The notes below the pieces were generated by a model. That model had not been told where the DNA came from and did not search any database. It saw only the letters and a list, made by a program, of their open reading frames with translations. Position numbers and translations under genes: made by a program. From Selenomonas sp963528755 (GTDB taxonomy: Bacteria; Bacillota; Negativicutes; Selenomonadales; Selenomonadaceae), in NCBI RefSeq assembly GCF_963528755.1, contig NZ_CAURXA010000002.1, positions 62,001-126,000 on the forward strand: a stretch of 64,000 nucleotides of DNA, read 5' to 3'. Numbering within the stretch: position 1 is the first letter of the stretch; each line of letters starts with the position of its first letter. Shown piece after piece: positions 52,816 to 61,835 of this stretch.

Positions 52816-53679
52816 TCAGAACATCTGCGCCCCCTGCGTCTTTGTGCAAAAGACAGCGGCATCTGTCTCTTCGCGCAGTTTCTTCGCCAGATTCTGCGCT
52901 GCCCCCTCGCTTTCCATCAGTGCAAAGACCGTCGGCCCTGAGCCGGACATCATGGCGGCGAGTGCGCCCTGCCCCAGCATCCTTTCCTTCAAGCGACGGA
53001 TCTCCTCATGCTCCTCTATGGTAACACTTTCGAGCACATTGCACAACTCCCGGCAGATGCGAGAGCGGTCTCCCGCACCGATGGCGGCGAGCATCGTCTC
53101 CGTGTCCGGGTGGCGCACCGCCTTCTGCGCATCGTAGCGCCCGTACGCCCAGGCGGTCGAAACGTCGACGGGCGGCTTCGCCAGCACGACGGGAAAAGGC
53201 GGCAGGTCGGCAAGGCGGCGCAGAATCTCGCCGCGCCCCGTCGCCAGCTGCGTGCCGCCCGCAAGGCAAAAGGGCACGTCAGAGCCGATCTCGGCTGCAA
53301 GCTCCGCAAGCGCCGCCTCATCCAGCCCCTTCTCAAAAAGATCGTTCATCCCGAGGAGCACGGCGGCAGCGTCCGCAGAGCCGCCCGCAAGTCCCGCCGC
53401 CATCGGAATCGTCTTTTTCAGGCGGATCGCTATGCCACCCGCCGACGGAAAACGGCACAAAAAGAGCGCCGCCGCACGCCACGCGAGATTGCTCTCGTCT
53501 GCAGCGAGCGCCGCGCCTTCGATCTCCAAAGAAATGCCCTGCGCCGTCTTTTCCAGCTCGACCTCATCCGCAAGCGCGACGGACTGCATGACCATCTCCA
53601 CCTCGTGATAGCCGTCGGGACGTTTCCCCAAGATATCGAGCGTCAGGTTGATCTTCGCCCGCGCCAAAAGCTTCAGCAA
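52816..53679 (-). CDS. ispE: 4-diphosphocytidyl-2-C-methyl-D-erythritol kinase
   Basis: 287-aa GHMP kinase of the MEP isoprenoid pathway. ARAKINLTLDILGKRPDGYHE at the N-terminus, ATP-binding PMAAGLAGGSADAAAVL and C-terminal MMSGSGPTVFAL. The start is a TTG at 53679 close to the conserved core; the ribosome site is only moderate (GGTG). Heads the operon ispE-gntR-glmU-prs and onward. Confidence 0.95.
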   Translation of the reverse strand: MLKLLARAKINLTLDILGKRPDGYHEVEMVMQSVALADEVELEKTAQGISLEIEGAALAADESNLAWRAAALFLCRFPSAGGIAIRLKKTIPMAAGLAGGSADAAAVLLGMNDLFEKGLDEAALAELAAEIGSDVPFCLAGGTQLATGRGEILRRLADLPPFPVVLAKPPVDVSTAWAYGRYDAQKAVRHPDTETMLAAIGAGDRSRICRELCNVLESVTIEEHEEIRRLKERMLGQGALAAMMSGSGPTVFALMESEGAAQNLAKKLREETDAAVFCTKTQGAQMF

Positions 53680-53842
53680 AAGAAATGCACCATCCTTCCC
53701 TCAATATACCGCCATAAATTCTATCAATTTTTTCTCTTTACAGCAAGCCTTAGAAAAAATTTGGTAGGAATTAACCAGCAAAAGGCGAATTAGATAATGT
53801 GAATTCTATTTTATTACACCTTGGAAAAGAGGGAATTTTATT

Positions 53843-55816
53843 ATGGACGAAAAGTCTGCAGCATCAGAGGAGGCGAAACGCATTAAAAAGGACGTGCGCT
53901 CCTCCCTCCTCATCGTCCTGCTCCTGACACTTCTGGCATTCGCCTTTTCGCCGGGACTGCTCGCAGCCTCCACGTTTGGCATAGACCTAGGACCGCTCTC
54001 GCCCGAAGAAGCACCGCTTCTCTTTGCGGGAATCGAGTTCGTCCTCGCGCTCGCCATGCTGCTCGCGTGCAAATCCATCCTCGTGCGCGGTATCCGCCTG
54101 CTCTTCAAATCGCCGTGCGCCGATTCACTCATCGCCGTCAGCGCCATCTCCGCCGTCATCGCGAGCCTCCTCCTCATGGTGCAGATGATGCTGACGGGAG
54201 AAGCGCTCTTTCACCAGCTTCTCTTCACGCCGCTCGGCCTCTTCCTGACCTTCACGCTCGGCGGCAAATACCTCGAAGTGCGCCTCGCCGCGCGGAAGCT
54301 CTCGCTCGACGAGGAAGATGGCGTCATGCCACCGGGCGCAGAGGAGATGATGGCAGAGCATGAAGCCGAGCGCCAGAGGCGCGAAGAGGAGGAACGGCGA
54401 AAGAAGGAGTCCGAGGCGCGCTACCGCGAACTCGAAGCTCTGCGCGCCGAGGAGCGCCGCCTCGCCGAGCGGGAAGCGAGACGTGCGCGAGGCGAGGCGC
54501 TGCCCGCAGAGGAAGAGGAAGATGAACCTGCCGCAAGCGCCGCACCCATGCAGGAGGAGGCAGCAAAGACGCCCGAGCACACGTCGCTCCTCGCCGTCAC
54601 GGACAATGCCGCCCTGCGCTTTCTCGCCTTCGGTCTGCTGCTCGCCATCGCCGATGCCGCTCTCTGGCAAACCATGGGACTCGATCCTCTGCAGACGGCT
54701 ATCTTCTTCTTCGCCGTGCTCTTCTTCGCGTGCCCTGCCGCACTCTTCTTCGCCTCCTCGTTCGCCCTGCCCGAAGCACTGAAAAAGTGCCGCGCACAGA
54801 AAATTCTCGTGAAGAACGCCGGCGTCTTCGGCACGCTCAAGCACATCAGCGCCATCGCGCTCTCGAAGAGCGGCGGCATCACCGAAGGCAGGCCGTTCCT
54901 CGCGACCATCGTCGGCGAGGGGCTTTCCGACAGTGCGATCCTGGGACTCGCCGCGAGCGCGGAAAACGGCATCTCCCATCCGCTCGCACGCGTCCTCGTC
55001 GCCAGCGCCGTCAGTCGAGGTGCTCGCCTCATGCGCGTCTCAGCGACGAGCAGCATCCCCGGCAAGGGCGTCGAGGCACTGATCAATGGCAGAGCCGTGC
55101 GCCTCGGCAAGCGCGAATGGCTCGAGGCAGAGGGCGTCCAGATCAGCAATTCCCTCTTGACGCAGGGCGACCAATTCGCCTCGCGCGGCAAGATCGTCAT
55201 CTATCTCGCCACGGGCAAGATCGCCAAGGGCCTCCTCGTGTTCTCCGACGAGGCGCGAAGCGACATGCCGCGCACGATCCGCCTGCTGGAATCTCTGGGC
55301 GTCCAGACCGTCATGATGACGGGCGACTGCCGCACTGCAGCAAAACGCACGGCGAAGGATGCCGGCATCTCCGTCTACCGCGCCGATCTTGCGCCCGCCG
55401 ACAAAGCGAAGGAGGTGCAGATGCTTCAGGCGCACGGGCACTCTGTCGCCCTGCTCGCCGCCAAGAAGGAGGACGCGGAGGCAGCCTCGATGGCTGACGT
55501 CGTGCTCGCCATGCAGACGAGCGAGAGCGAGATCTCACCCGACATCCTCATCGCCTCAGGAGATCCCTCGCACATTCCCCAGCTCATCACGCTTTCAAGG
55601 AAGACCGTCCGCACCGTGCGCCTCGCGCTCGCTCTCGCCTTCCTCGCCGCCGTCCTGGCGGCCGTCCTGCTGCATGCCTCGCTCTTCTTCCTCGGCGACC
55701 TGCGCTTTTTGCCTCTGCTCTCCGTCCTCTCCATGCTCGCGGGCATCGTCGCAGCGACGCTCGTCCCGCTCGGACTCAAGGGCTTCAAATTCGCGCCGCA
55801 CACGCTCGACTACTGA
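53843..55816 (+). CDS. Degenerate P1B-type ATPase-like membrane protein (probable pseudoenzyme)
   Basis: 657-aa protein with P1B-ATPase architecture but no catalytic motifs. Membrane helices at about 20-41, 57-80, 92-116 and 122-148 match P1B helices, the last ending LGGKYLEVRLAARK like family LGRYLE. The actuator domain (TGE loop) is missing; residues 155-245 are instead a Glu/Arg/Ala-rich helical stretch. Helices at about 257-305 include ACPAA (296-300), where metal pumps have CPC. The phosphorylation site DKTGTLT is replaced by SKSGGIT (341-347), so the Asp is lost. HP (379-380), GKG and TGDC (493-496) remain, as does APADKAKEV, but GDGxNDAPAL is replaced by AAKKEDAEAA (539-548). The frame is intact with GAGGGA before the ATG, so it is likely a functional non-pumping protein. 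cydABDC follows 230 bp downstream. Confidence 0.8.
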   Translation: MDEKSAASEEAKRIKKDVRSSLLIVLLLTLLAFAFSPGLLAASTFGIDLGPLSPEEAPLLFAGIEFVLALAMLLACKSILVRGIRLLFKSPCADSLIAVSAISAVIASLLLMVQMMLTGEALFHQLLFTPLGLFLTFTLGGKYLEVRLAARKLSLDEEDGVMPPGAEEMMAEHEAERQRREEEERRKKESEARYRELEALRAEERRLAEREARRARGEALPAEEEEDEPAASAAPMQEEAAKTPEHTSLLAVTDNAALRFLAFGLLLAIADAALWQTMGLDPLQTAIFFFAVLFFACPAALFFASSFALPEALKKCRAQKILVKNAGVFGTLKHISAIALSKSGGITEGRPFLATIVGEGLSDSAILGLAASAENGISHPLARVLVASAVSRGARLMRVSATSSIPGKGVEALINGRAVRLGKREWLEAEGVQISNSLLTQGDQFASRGKIVIYLATGKIAKGLLVFSDEARSDMPRTIRLLESLGVQTVMMTGDCRTAAKRTAKDAGISVYRADLAPADKAKEVQMLQAHGHSVALLAAKKEDAEAASMADVVLAMQTSESEISPDILIASGDPSHIPQLITLSRKTVRTVRLALALAFLAAVLAAVLLHASLFFLGDLRFLPLLSVLSMLAGIVAATLVPLGLKGFKFAPHTLDY

Positions 55817-55846
55817 GCTTCAAGGAGCACGAAACATGCGAGTATA

Positions 55847-55870
55847 GCCTCTTCGCGGGGGCGGCTTTTT
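55847..55870 (+). terminator. Possible terminator after the P1B-like gene
   Basis: AGCC...GGCT pairing around GCCTCTTCGCGGGGGCGGC with one mismatch, followed by six T. Weak stem. Confidence 0.45.
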
Positions 55871-55969
55871 TCAACAATGTTAACGAACCGCTGAGTTTGC
55901 CTGAAATCCCTTAAAAAATTACGGCGATTTCCTTATCCAAAGATTCAAATTCACCGATACACTTATGCC

Positions 55970-55998
55970 TTGTTTTTTGCTGTCCCTTGTTTTATAAT
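55970..55998 (+). promoter_or_regulatory. cydABDC promoter
   Basis: TTGTTT (55970-55975), 17 bp, TATAAT (55993-55998), 47 bp before cydA. No clear Rex or Fnr palindrome noticed. Confidence 0.75.
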
Positions 55999-56045
55999 GG
56001 ACGCATAAAAAATAATTATTTTCTGAAAGGAAGGGGTATTATTCT

Positions 56046-57410
56046 ATGAGCACGGCTGTCCTATCACAATGGCAGTTTGCCATCACCTCGACGTATCATT
56101 TTCTCTTCGTCCCGCTGACGCTGGGGCTGACATTCTTCCTGGCGCTTCTCGAAACCTGTCATGTCCGCACGAAGGACGCGCAGTGGAAGAAGGAAAGCCG
56201 CAAGCTGCTGCAATTCTTCAGCACGGTCTTCCTCATCAACTTTGCCATGGGTGTAGTCACGGGCATCGTGCAGGAGTTCCACTTCGGCATGAACTGGTCG
56301 GAGTACGCGCGCTTCATGGGCGACATCTTCGGCGCGCCGCTCGCCTTGGAGGCGCTCTCCGCCTTCTTCCTTGAGTCGACGTTCCTCGGCATCTGGATCT
56401 TCGGCTGGGATAAATTGTCGCCAAAACTTCACTGCGTGACGATGTGGCTCGTCGCCATCGGCGGCAACCTCTCGGCGCTCTGGATCATCGTCGCCAACTC
56501 CTTCATGCAGCATCCGACGGGCTATGCCATCGAAGGCGGCCGCGCCGTCATGACGGACTTCGGCGCTCTCCTCTCGAATCACTACGTCATCGGCGAGATC
56601 ACGCATACGTTCTTCGCGGGCATGTCGACGGCGGGCGTCCTGCTCGCAGCCATCACCGCCTACAAGATCCTGCAGGGAGGCCCTGCCGCCGACCTCTTCC
56701 AGAAAGCCATCAAGGGCATCCTCGCCTTCACGCTCATCGGCCTTCTTGGCGTCGCAGGTGCCGGCCACATGCACGCCCAGTACCTGAAGGACGTCCAGCC
56801 CATGAAGCTCTCCGCCATGGAGGCTCTGTGGGAGACGGAAGATCCCGCACCGTTCGCCGCCTTCGCCATCATCAATGAGGACAAAATGCAGAACGACTTC
56901 GAGATCACGATTCCCGCGATGTTCTCCTTCATGGTCTACAATAAGCCTGCCGGCGAAATCAAGGGCATCCGCGACCTGCAGGAAGAAGCCGTCCAGATGT
57001 ACGGCTCGGACAACTACGTGCCGAACGTCACGGCGCTCTTCTGGGCGTTCCGCATCATGGTCGGCGCGGGCGGCCTCATGATTCTCATCACGGGCGCAGC
57101 GCTCCTCCTCGCGATGCGCGGCAAGCTCGCAGACAAGCGCTGCATGCTCAAGGTGCTGCTCTACAGTCTGCCGCTGCCCTTCATCGCCAACTCCGTCGGC
57201 TGGTTCGTCACCGAATCAGGACGTCAGCCTTGGATCGTCGTCGGCCTGCAGAAGACGGTTGACGCCGTCTCCCCGAACCTCACCACAACGGATATCTGGC
57301 TGACGATCATCGGCTTCACGCTCATCTATCTCGTGCTCATCGTCTTCGCCCTCGGCGTTGCGATCCGCTTCATCAAGACCAGTCCTTCGCCGGAAAGGAG
57401 TGCAGCATAA
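56046..57410 (+). CDS. cydA: Cytochrome bd ubiquinol/menaquinol oxidase subunit I
   Basis: 454-aa membrane subunit binding hemes b558, b595 and d. STYHFLFVPLTLGL carries the distal heme His; MQHPTGYAIEGGRA, NHYVIGEITHTFFAGM and SGRQPWIVVG are conserved. The quinol-binding loop is short, as in Firmicutes bd enzymes. AAGGGG ribosome site. Gives oxygen scavenging without proton pumping. First gene of cydABDC. Confidence 0.97.
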   Translation: MSTAVLSQWQFAITSTYHFLFVPLTLGLTFFLALLETCHVRTKDAQWKKESRKLLQFFSTVFLINFAMGVVTGIVQEFHFGMNWSEYARFMGDIFGAPLALEALSAFFLESTFLGIWIFGWDKLSPKLHCVTMWLVAIGGNLSALWIIVANSFMQHPTGYAIEGGRAVMTDFGALLSNHYVIGEITHTFFAGMSTAGVLLAAITAYKILQGGPAADLFQKAIKGILAFTLIGLLGVAGAGHMHAQYLKDVQPMKLSAMEALWETEDPAPFAAFAIINEDKMQNDFEITIPAMFSFMVYNKPAGEIKGIRDLQEEAVQMYGSDNYVPNVTALFWAFRIMVGAGGLMILITGAALLLAMRGKLADKRCMLKVLLYSLPLPFIANSVGWFVTESGRQPWIVVGLQKTVDAVSPNLTTTDIWLTIIGFTLIYLVLIVFALGVAIRFIKTSPSPERSAA

Positions 57411-58426
57411 TGGATTTGAACATCTTATGGTTTGTCCTGATCGTCGTGCTCTTCACGGGCTTCTTCTTCCTTGAGGGCTTCGACTACGGTGTCGGCATGC
57501 TGCTGCCCTTCGTCGGCAAGACCGATGAGGAGCGCCGCATCACGCTGCGCACGATCCTGCCCGTATGGGACGGAAACGAAGTGTGGATGATCACGGCGGG
57601 CGGCGCGAGCTTCGCGGCCTTCCCGCACCTTTACGCGACGATGTTCAGCACGTTCTACCTCGCGCTCTTCTTGATGCTCGTCGCGCTCATCCTGCGCGGC
57701 GTCGCCTTCGAACTGCGCGGCCACAAGGACTCCGCCGTCTGGCGCAGCGGCTGGGACAAGTGCATCGTCTTCGGCAGCGTCGTTCCCGCCTTCCTCTGGG
57801 GCGTCGCCGTGACCGACCTCATCGCAGGCCTTGCTATCGACGCGAACATGACGTACACGGGCGGCTTCTTCGGTCTGCTCTCGCCCTATTCCATCGTCGG
57901 CGGCCTCGCCTTCGTCTTCGTCTTCGCCTTCCACGGTGCGGCATTTTTGACGATGCGCCTCGCCGACCGCCACCTCATCATGCGCGTGCAGGACGTGGCG
58001 AAAAAAGCCGGCGCTCTCGCCGTCGTCTTCTTCGTCCTGTGCATGGGACTCACCTACGTCTATACCGACCTCTACGCGAATCCCTTCGCTGCGGGCGCTC
58101 TCATCCTCGCCGCCGTCGTCTTCCTCGCTTCCTATGCGAATGTGATCAACAAGGCCTCGACGAAGGGCTTCGTCTGCAGCGGCCTCGCTGTCGCCCTGAC
58201 GGTCGTCGCCTTCTTCCTCGGGCTCTTCCCGCGCCTCATGGTGTCGAGCCTTTCGCCCGAGTACAGCCTGACGATCTACAATGCGTCCTCGACGCCCTAC
58301 ACGCTGTCGATCATGACGATCGCCGCCGGCTGCCTCGTCCCGATCATACTCTGCTATCAGATCTGGACCTACTACATCTTCCGCAAGCGCGTGACGGCTG
58401 CCGACGCCAACCACCACGGCTATTGA
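57410..58426 (+). CDS. cydB: Cytochrome bd oxidase subunit II
   Basis: 338-aa membrane partner of CydA. Starts MDLNILWFVLIVVLFTGFFF followed by LEGFDYGVGMLLP, with DGNEVWMITAGGASFAAFP. Its ATG shares one base with the cydA stop. Confidence 0.97.
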   Translation: MDLNILWFVLIVVLFTGFFFLEGFDYGVGMLLPFVGKTDEERRITLRTILPVWDGNEVWMITAGGASFAAFPHLYATMFSTFYLALFLMLVALILRGVAFELRGHKDSAVWRSGWDKCIVFGSVVPAFLWGVAVTDLIAGLAIDANMTYTGGFFGLLSPYSIVGGLAFVFVFAFHGAAFLTMRLADRHLIMRVQDVAKKAGALAVVFFVLCMGLTYVYTDLYANPFAAGALILAAVVFLASYANVINKASTKGFVCSGLAVALTVVAFFLGLFPRLMVSSLSPEYSLTIYNASSTPYTLSIMTIAAGCLVPIILCYQIWTYYIFRKRVTAADANHHGY

Positions 58427-58433
58427 GTGATAC

Positions 58434-60077
58434 ATGAAGAACAGTCTGCTCTTTCTCACGCTCAAGAAAAAAAAGCATATCGTCCTCTGCCGCGCCTTGC
58501 TCGAAGCGCTCTCGGGCGTCTTCCTCATCGCCGCGGCATGGCAGACGGCTTCCGTCGTCAACGCGGTCTTCCTCCGTGGCGCGGGAATGCACGAAACAGC
58601 ATCAGATTTTCTGGTGCTGTTTTTGTGCGTCCTGGGCGCGGCTCTCCTGCGTCTGCCCAAAAGCAGCCTGGAAGACCGTCTGTCCGAGCACATGCGCCTC
58701 TTCTGCCGCCAGACTCTGCACCGTGCACTTCTTGCTGAAGGGCGCGATACGCACGGCGTCCTGACCCTGGCGTTAGAACGCGTGGACGCACTCCAGCCGT
58801 GGTTTCATACCGTCGTTCCGACGGCCATATCGTTCGCCGTGCTCGTGCCCTTCATCCTCGCAGTCAGCGCCGTCTTCGATCCGCTCTCGGCATTGCTCTT
58901 TTTTGCGACACTCCCCATCGCGCCCTTCTTGCTCATGCTCATCGGCAAGGCGACGCGTCGCGCGAGCGAGCGCCAGTGGTCGAAGATGGAGGCCCTGACC
59001 GCGGGCTTCGGCGAGATGATCCGCGCAGCGATGACCTTGAAGCTCTTTCGCCGCACGGAAGCTGAAGGTGCGCATCTAAGGGCAAGCAGCCGCTCCTTTT
59101 CCGAAGCATCGCTCGCCGTCCTGCGCCTCGCCTTCGTCTCCTCCTTCGCGCTCGAACTCATCACGACGCTCTCGATCGCACTGATTGCCGTGTCGATCGG
59201 CCTTAGGCTCATCGACGGGCAGATCGGCTTTCCTACGGCATTCTTCGTGCTGATTCTCGCGCCGCTCTTCTACCAGCCGCTGCGAGAAGGCGGCATCGCC
59301 TTCCACGCCGCCATGGACGCGCACACGGCAGCAAAGGCGCTTGAGCCGTGGCTCGCCGCTCCCCTCGACAAAGAAGACGGCAGGTGTGAGCAGATCCTCG
59401 TGCCGCCGCGCCTCCTTGCCGAAAAACTTTCCTATCGCTATCCGCTGACGCAAGAAGCCGTCCTCCAAGGACTCGATCTCAACTTTCGCGCGGGCAAGAA
59501 GACCGCGCTCATCGGCGCGAGCGGTGCGGGCAAGACGACCCTGCTCAATCTTCTCGCCGGTCTTCTCACGCCGACCGAAGGAACGATCGTCCTGCAGGAC
59601 GGCGCAGGCGACGGAAAGTCTTACGACCTCGCGCATCTTTCGCCTGCCTCGCGCCGCGCGATCATCACCTATGTGCCGCAGGAAACGCATGTATTCAACA
59701 CGACGCTCGCCGAAAACATCAGCCTGTGGCAGGAGGGCGCAACGGAGAGCGCCCTGAGCGCCGCCCTTGAGCAAGCGGCGCTCGGCGGCTTCCTGGCAGC
59801 GCTTCCCCAAGGGCTTGCCACGCCGCTCGGTGCGGGCGGACATCCGTTGTCCGCCGGCGAGAGGAGACGTCTCGGACTTGCGCGCGCCTTCTTCCAAGCT
59901 CGCCCACTCGTCATCCTCGACGAAATCACGGCAGGACTCGACGAGGAGACGGAAAAGGCGGTTCTCGCCGCCCTCGATGATTTCTCTCGCCGCCGCACCT
60001 TGATCCTCGCCTCGCATCGTCCCGCGCTCATCGCCTGGGCCGATCATATCATCGACATAGGAGGTGACGCCGAATGA
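58434..60077 (+). CDS. cydD: CydD-type half of the cysteine/glutathione ABC exporter
   Basis: 547-aa half-transporter needed for cytochrome bd assembly in known species; exports reductant or heme-related cargo together with CydC. Six-helix membrane domain (about 20-290), Walker A GASGAGKTT (361-369), signature LSAGERRR (472-479, a variant of LSGGQ) and Walker B VILDEI (493-498). Seven bases after cydB; weak ribosome site, suggesting coupling. Confidence 0.92.
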   Translation: MKNSLLFLTLKKKKHIVLCRALLEALSGVFLIAAAWQTASVVNAVFLRGAGMHETASDFLVLFLCVLGAALLRLPKSSLEDRLSEHMRLFCRQTLHRALLAEGRDTHGVLTLALERVDALQPWFHTVVPTAISFAVLVPFILAVSAVFDPLSALLFFATLPIAPFLLMLIGKATRRASERQWSKMEALTAGFGEMIRAAMTLKLFRRTEAEGAHLRASSRSFSEASLAVLRLAFVSSFALELITTLSIALIAVSIGLRLIDGQIGFPTAFFVLILAPLFYQPLREGGIAFHAAMDAHTAAKALEPWLAAPLDKEDGRCEQILVPPRLLAEKLSYRYPLTQEAVLQGLDLNFRAGKKTALIGASGAGKTTLLNLLAGLLTPTEGTIVLQDGAGDGKSYDLAHLSPASRRAIITYVPQETHVFNTTLAENISLWQEGATESALSAALEQAALGGFLAALPQGLATPLGAGGHPLSAGERRRLGLARAFFQARPLVILDEITAGLDEETEKAVLAALDDFSRRRTLILASHRPALIAWADHIIDIGGDAE

Positions 60078-61717
60078 CGGAAATCCTTCATCTCATGCGC
60101 CTCGCTTCTCCTGCCAAAGGACTGCCTGCGCTTCTCGCGGCATTCTTCGCCGCACTATCGGGTATCGCGCTCATCGGCGCCGCCGCGTGGATCATCGCGA
60201 GCGCCGCACTCGCACCGCCTCTCTCGGCGCTGACGCTCGGCATCACCTGCGTGCGTGCCGCAGGCGTCGCGCGCGCCGTCTTCCGCTACCTCGACCGTCT
60301 TCTCTCGCACCGTCTCGCCTTCGCTTGCTACGAGAAGCTGCAGCTTTTGACCTACCGCCAAGCGGCAGAAAAGCTGCCGCTCAAGGAGGGTACAATGCGC
60401 GAGGGCGAATTCCTGCACGACCTTCTGACGGGCTGCGAGACGCTGCGAAACTTCTACCTGCGCACCGTGCCGCCGCCGCTCCTCGCGGGACTCGTCGCGT
60501 TCTTCACCGCTGCCGCGCTCCTGCCGCTTTCCACACTCGCAGCGTCCCTCGTCGCGGCGCTTTACCTGCTGCACCTCACCCTGCCCCTCTTGCTCAAGGA
60601 GGAAAGCCTGCGCGAAGAAAGCGCCGCCTATCGGGACACGCTCCTCGATCTCGTCGACGGGCGCACCGAACTTCATCAGGCGGGCGCACTTCCCCATGCC
60701 CGGCAAATGCTCGACGACGCTGCCAAAACCTTTCAGGAAAAACAGTCGGAAAAGCGCCAAAAACGCGAGCGCCTGTTCACGCTGCTCGACGCCTCGCGCG
60801 TCATTCTCTGGGTTGGGCTGCTGCTACTCCTCCTGCCCCATGCGCAGGCCGGCGAGATCAGCGGCATCGAATACGCCGTCTGGGCGCTCGCCCTTGAGGC
60901 CGCCCTATCCGAATACCGCGCTCTTCCCGCCGCCATTCTCGGCGCCTCGGCCGCCCGACAAGCGGCACAGAATATCCTTCCCTCGAAAGGCGAGATGCAG
61001 CCGGAAGCAGCTCCAACGAAAGAAATGGCGACAAGAAAGCCGCCAATGCCGGCGCTCCCCGCCGCCGACAGCGCCGTCCCCCTCTTGGAAGCACGAAACA
61101 TCAGCTTCGCCTATCAAGCGGGACTGCCCGTCCTCGAAAACCTCACCTTCTGTATCCGACGAGGCGAGCACACGGCGATCATCGGCGAGAGCGGCGCGGG
61201 CAAGACGACGCTCGCGAGCCTTCTCTTACGCCTCTGGGACGTCGACATCGGTACGATTTTCTACAGCGGCGTCGCCCATACTTCTCTGACGGCGGACGCA
61301 GTGCGCTCCCTCTTCGGCGTCTCCTTACAGGGCAGTTATCTCTTCAGCACGTCGGTGCGCGACAACTTCCTGCGTCTGCACAAAAGTATCACGGAAGATA
61401 CGATGTGGCAATCGCTCGAAACGGCACAGCTCGCTGACGTCGTGCGCTCCCTGCCGCAAGGACTCGACGAACCGCTCGGCGAAAACGCCTCGCGCCTCTC
61501 AGGCGGCCAGAGAAGCCGTCTCTTAACGGCGCTGGCGCTCGCAGCAGGCGCTCCCCTGCTGCTGCTCGACGAGCCGACGGCAGGCCTCGACGCCGCACGC
61601 GGCGCAAAACTCATCGCCGCCGTGCTCGAAACCCTCGACAAAAGGGGCGGCACGCTCATCGTCATCACCCACGACCTGCCGCTCCTCAGCCGCATGAAAC
61701 AGGTTATTTCGCTCTAA
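60074..61717 (+). CDS. cydC: CydC-type half of the cysteine/glutathione ABC exporter
   Basis: 547-aa partner of CydD. N-terminal membrane domain with the CydC-like AALSGIALIGAAAWIIASAA and VRAAGVARAVFRYLDRLLSH; Walker A GESGAGKTT (371-379), canonical LSGGQRSR and Walker B LLLLDEPTAG. Residues about 305-335 form an Ala/Pro-rich linker before the ATPase. Start overlaps the cydD stop (ATGA). Confidence 0.93.
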   Translation: MTEILHLMRLASPAKGLPALLAAFFAALSGIALIGAAAWIIASAALAPPLSALTLGITCVRAAGVARAVFRYLDRLLSHRLAFACYEKLQLLTYRQAAEKLPLKEGTMREGEFLHDLLTGCETLRNFYLRTVPPPLLAGLVAFFTAAALLPLSTLAASLVAALYLLHLTLPLLLKEESLREESAAYRDTLLDLVDGRTELHQAGALPHARQMLDDAAKTFQEKQSEKRQKRERLFTLLDASRVILWVGLLLLLLPHAQAGEISGIEYAVWALALEAALSEYRALPAAILGASAARQAAQNILPSKGEMQPEAAPTKEMATRKPPMPALPAADSAVPLLEARNISFAYQAGLPVLENLTFCIRRGEHTAIIGESGAGKTTLASLLLRLWDVDIGTIFYSGVAHTSLTADAVRSLFGVSLQGSYLFSTSVRDNFLRLHKSITEDTMWQSLETAQLADVVRSLPQGLDEPLGENASRLSGGQRSRLLTALALAAGAPLLLLDEPTAGLDAARGAKLIAAVLETLDKRGGTLIVITHDLPLLSRMKQVISL

Positions 61718-61754
61718 AAAAGAAATGCGCATCGTGTCCACTGTATAAATACAC

Positions 61755-61798
61755 AAAGCCAGAAAAAACTTGCATATTTTCTGGCTTTATACTATACT
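61755..61798 (+). promoter_or_regulatory. sstT promoter within an inverted repeat
   Basis: TTGCAT (61770-61775), 17 bp, TATACT (61793-61798). The -35 lies in the loop of AAAGCCAGAAAA (61755-61766) / TTTTCTGGCTTT (61777-61788), which may also end cydC transcription or act as an operator. Confidence 0.65.
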
Positions 61799-61835
61799 GT
61801 CAAAGTACTTTACGATTATTAAAGGAGGAATTTCT

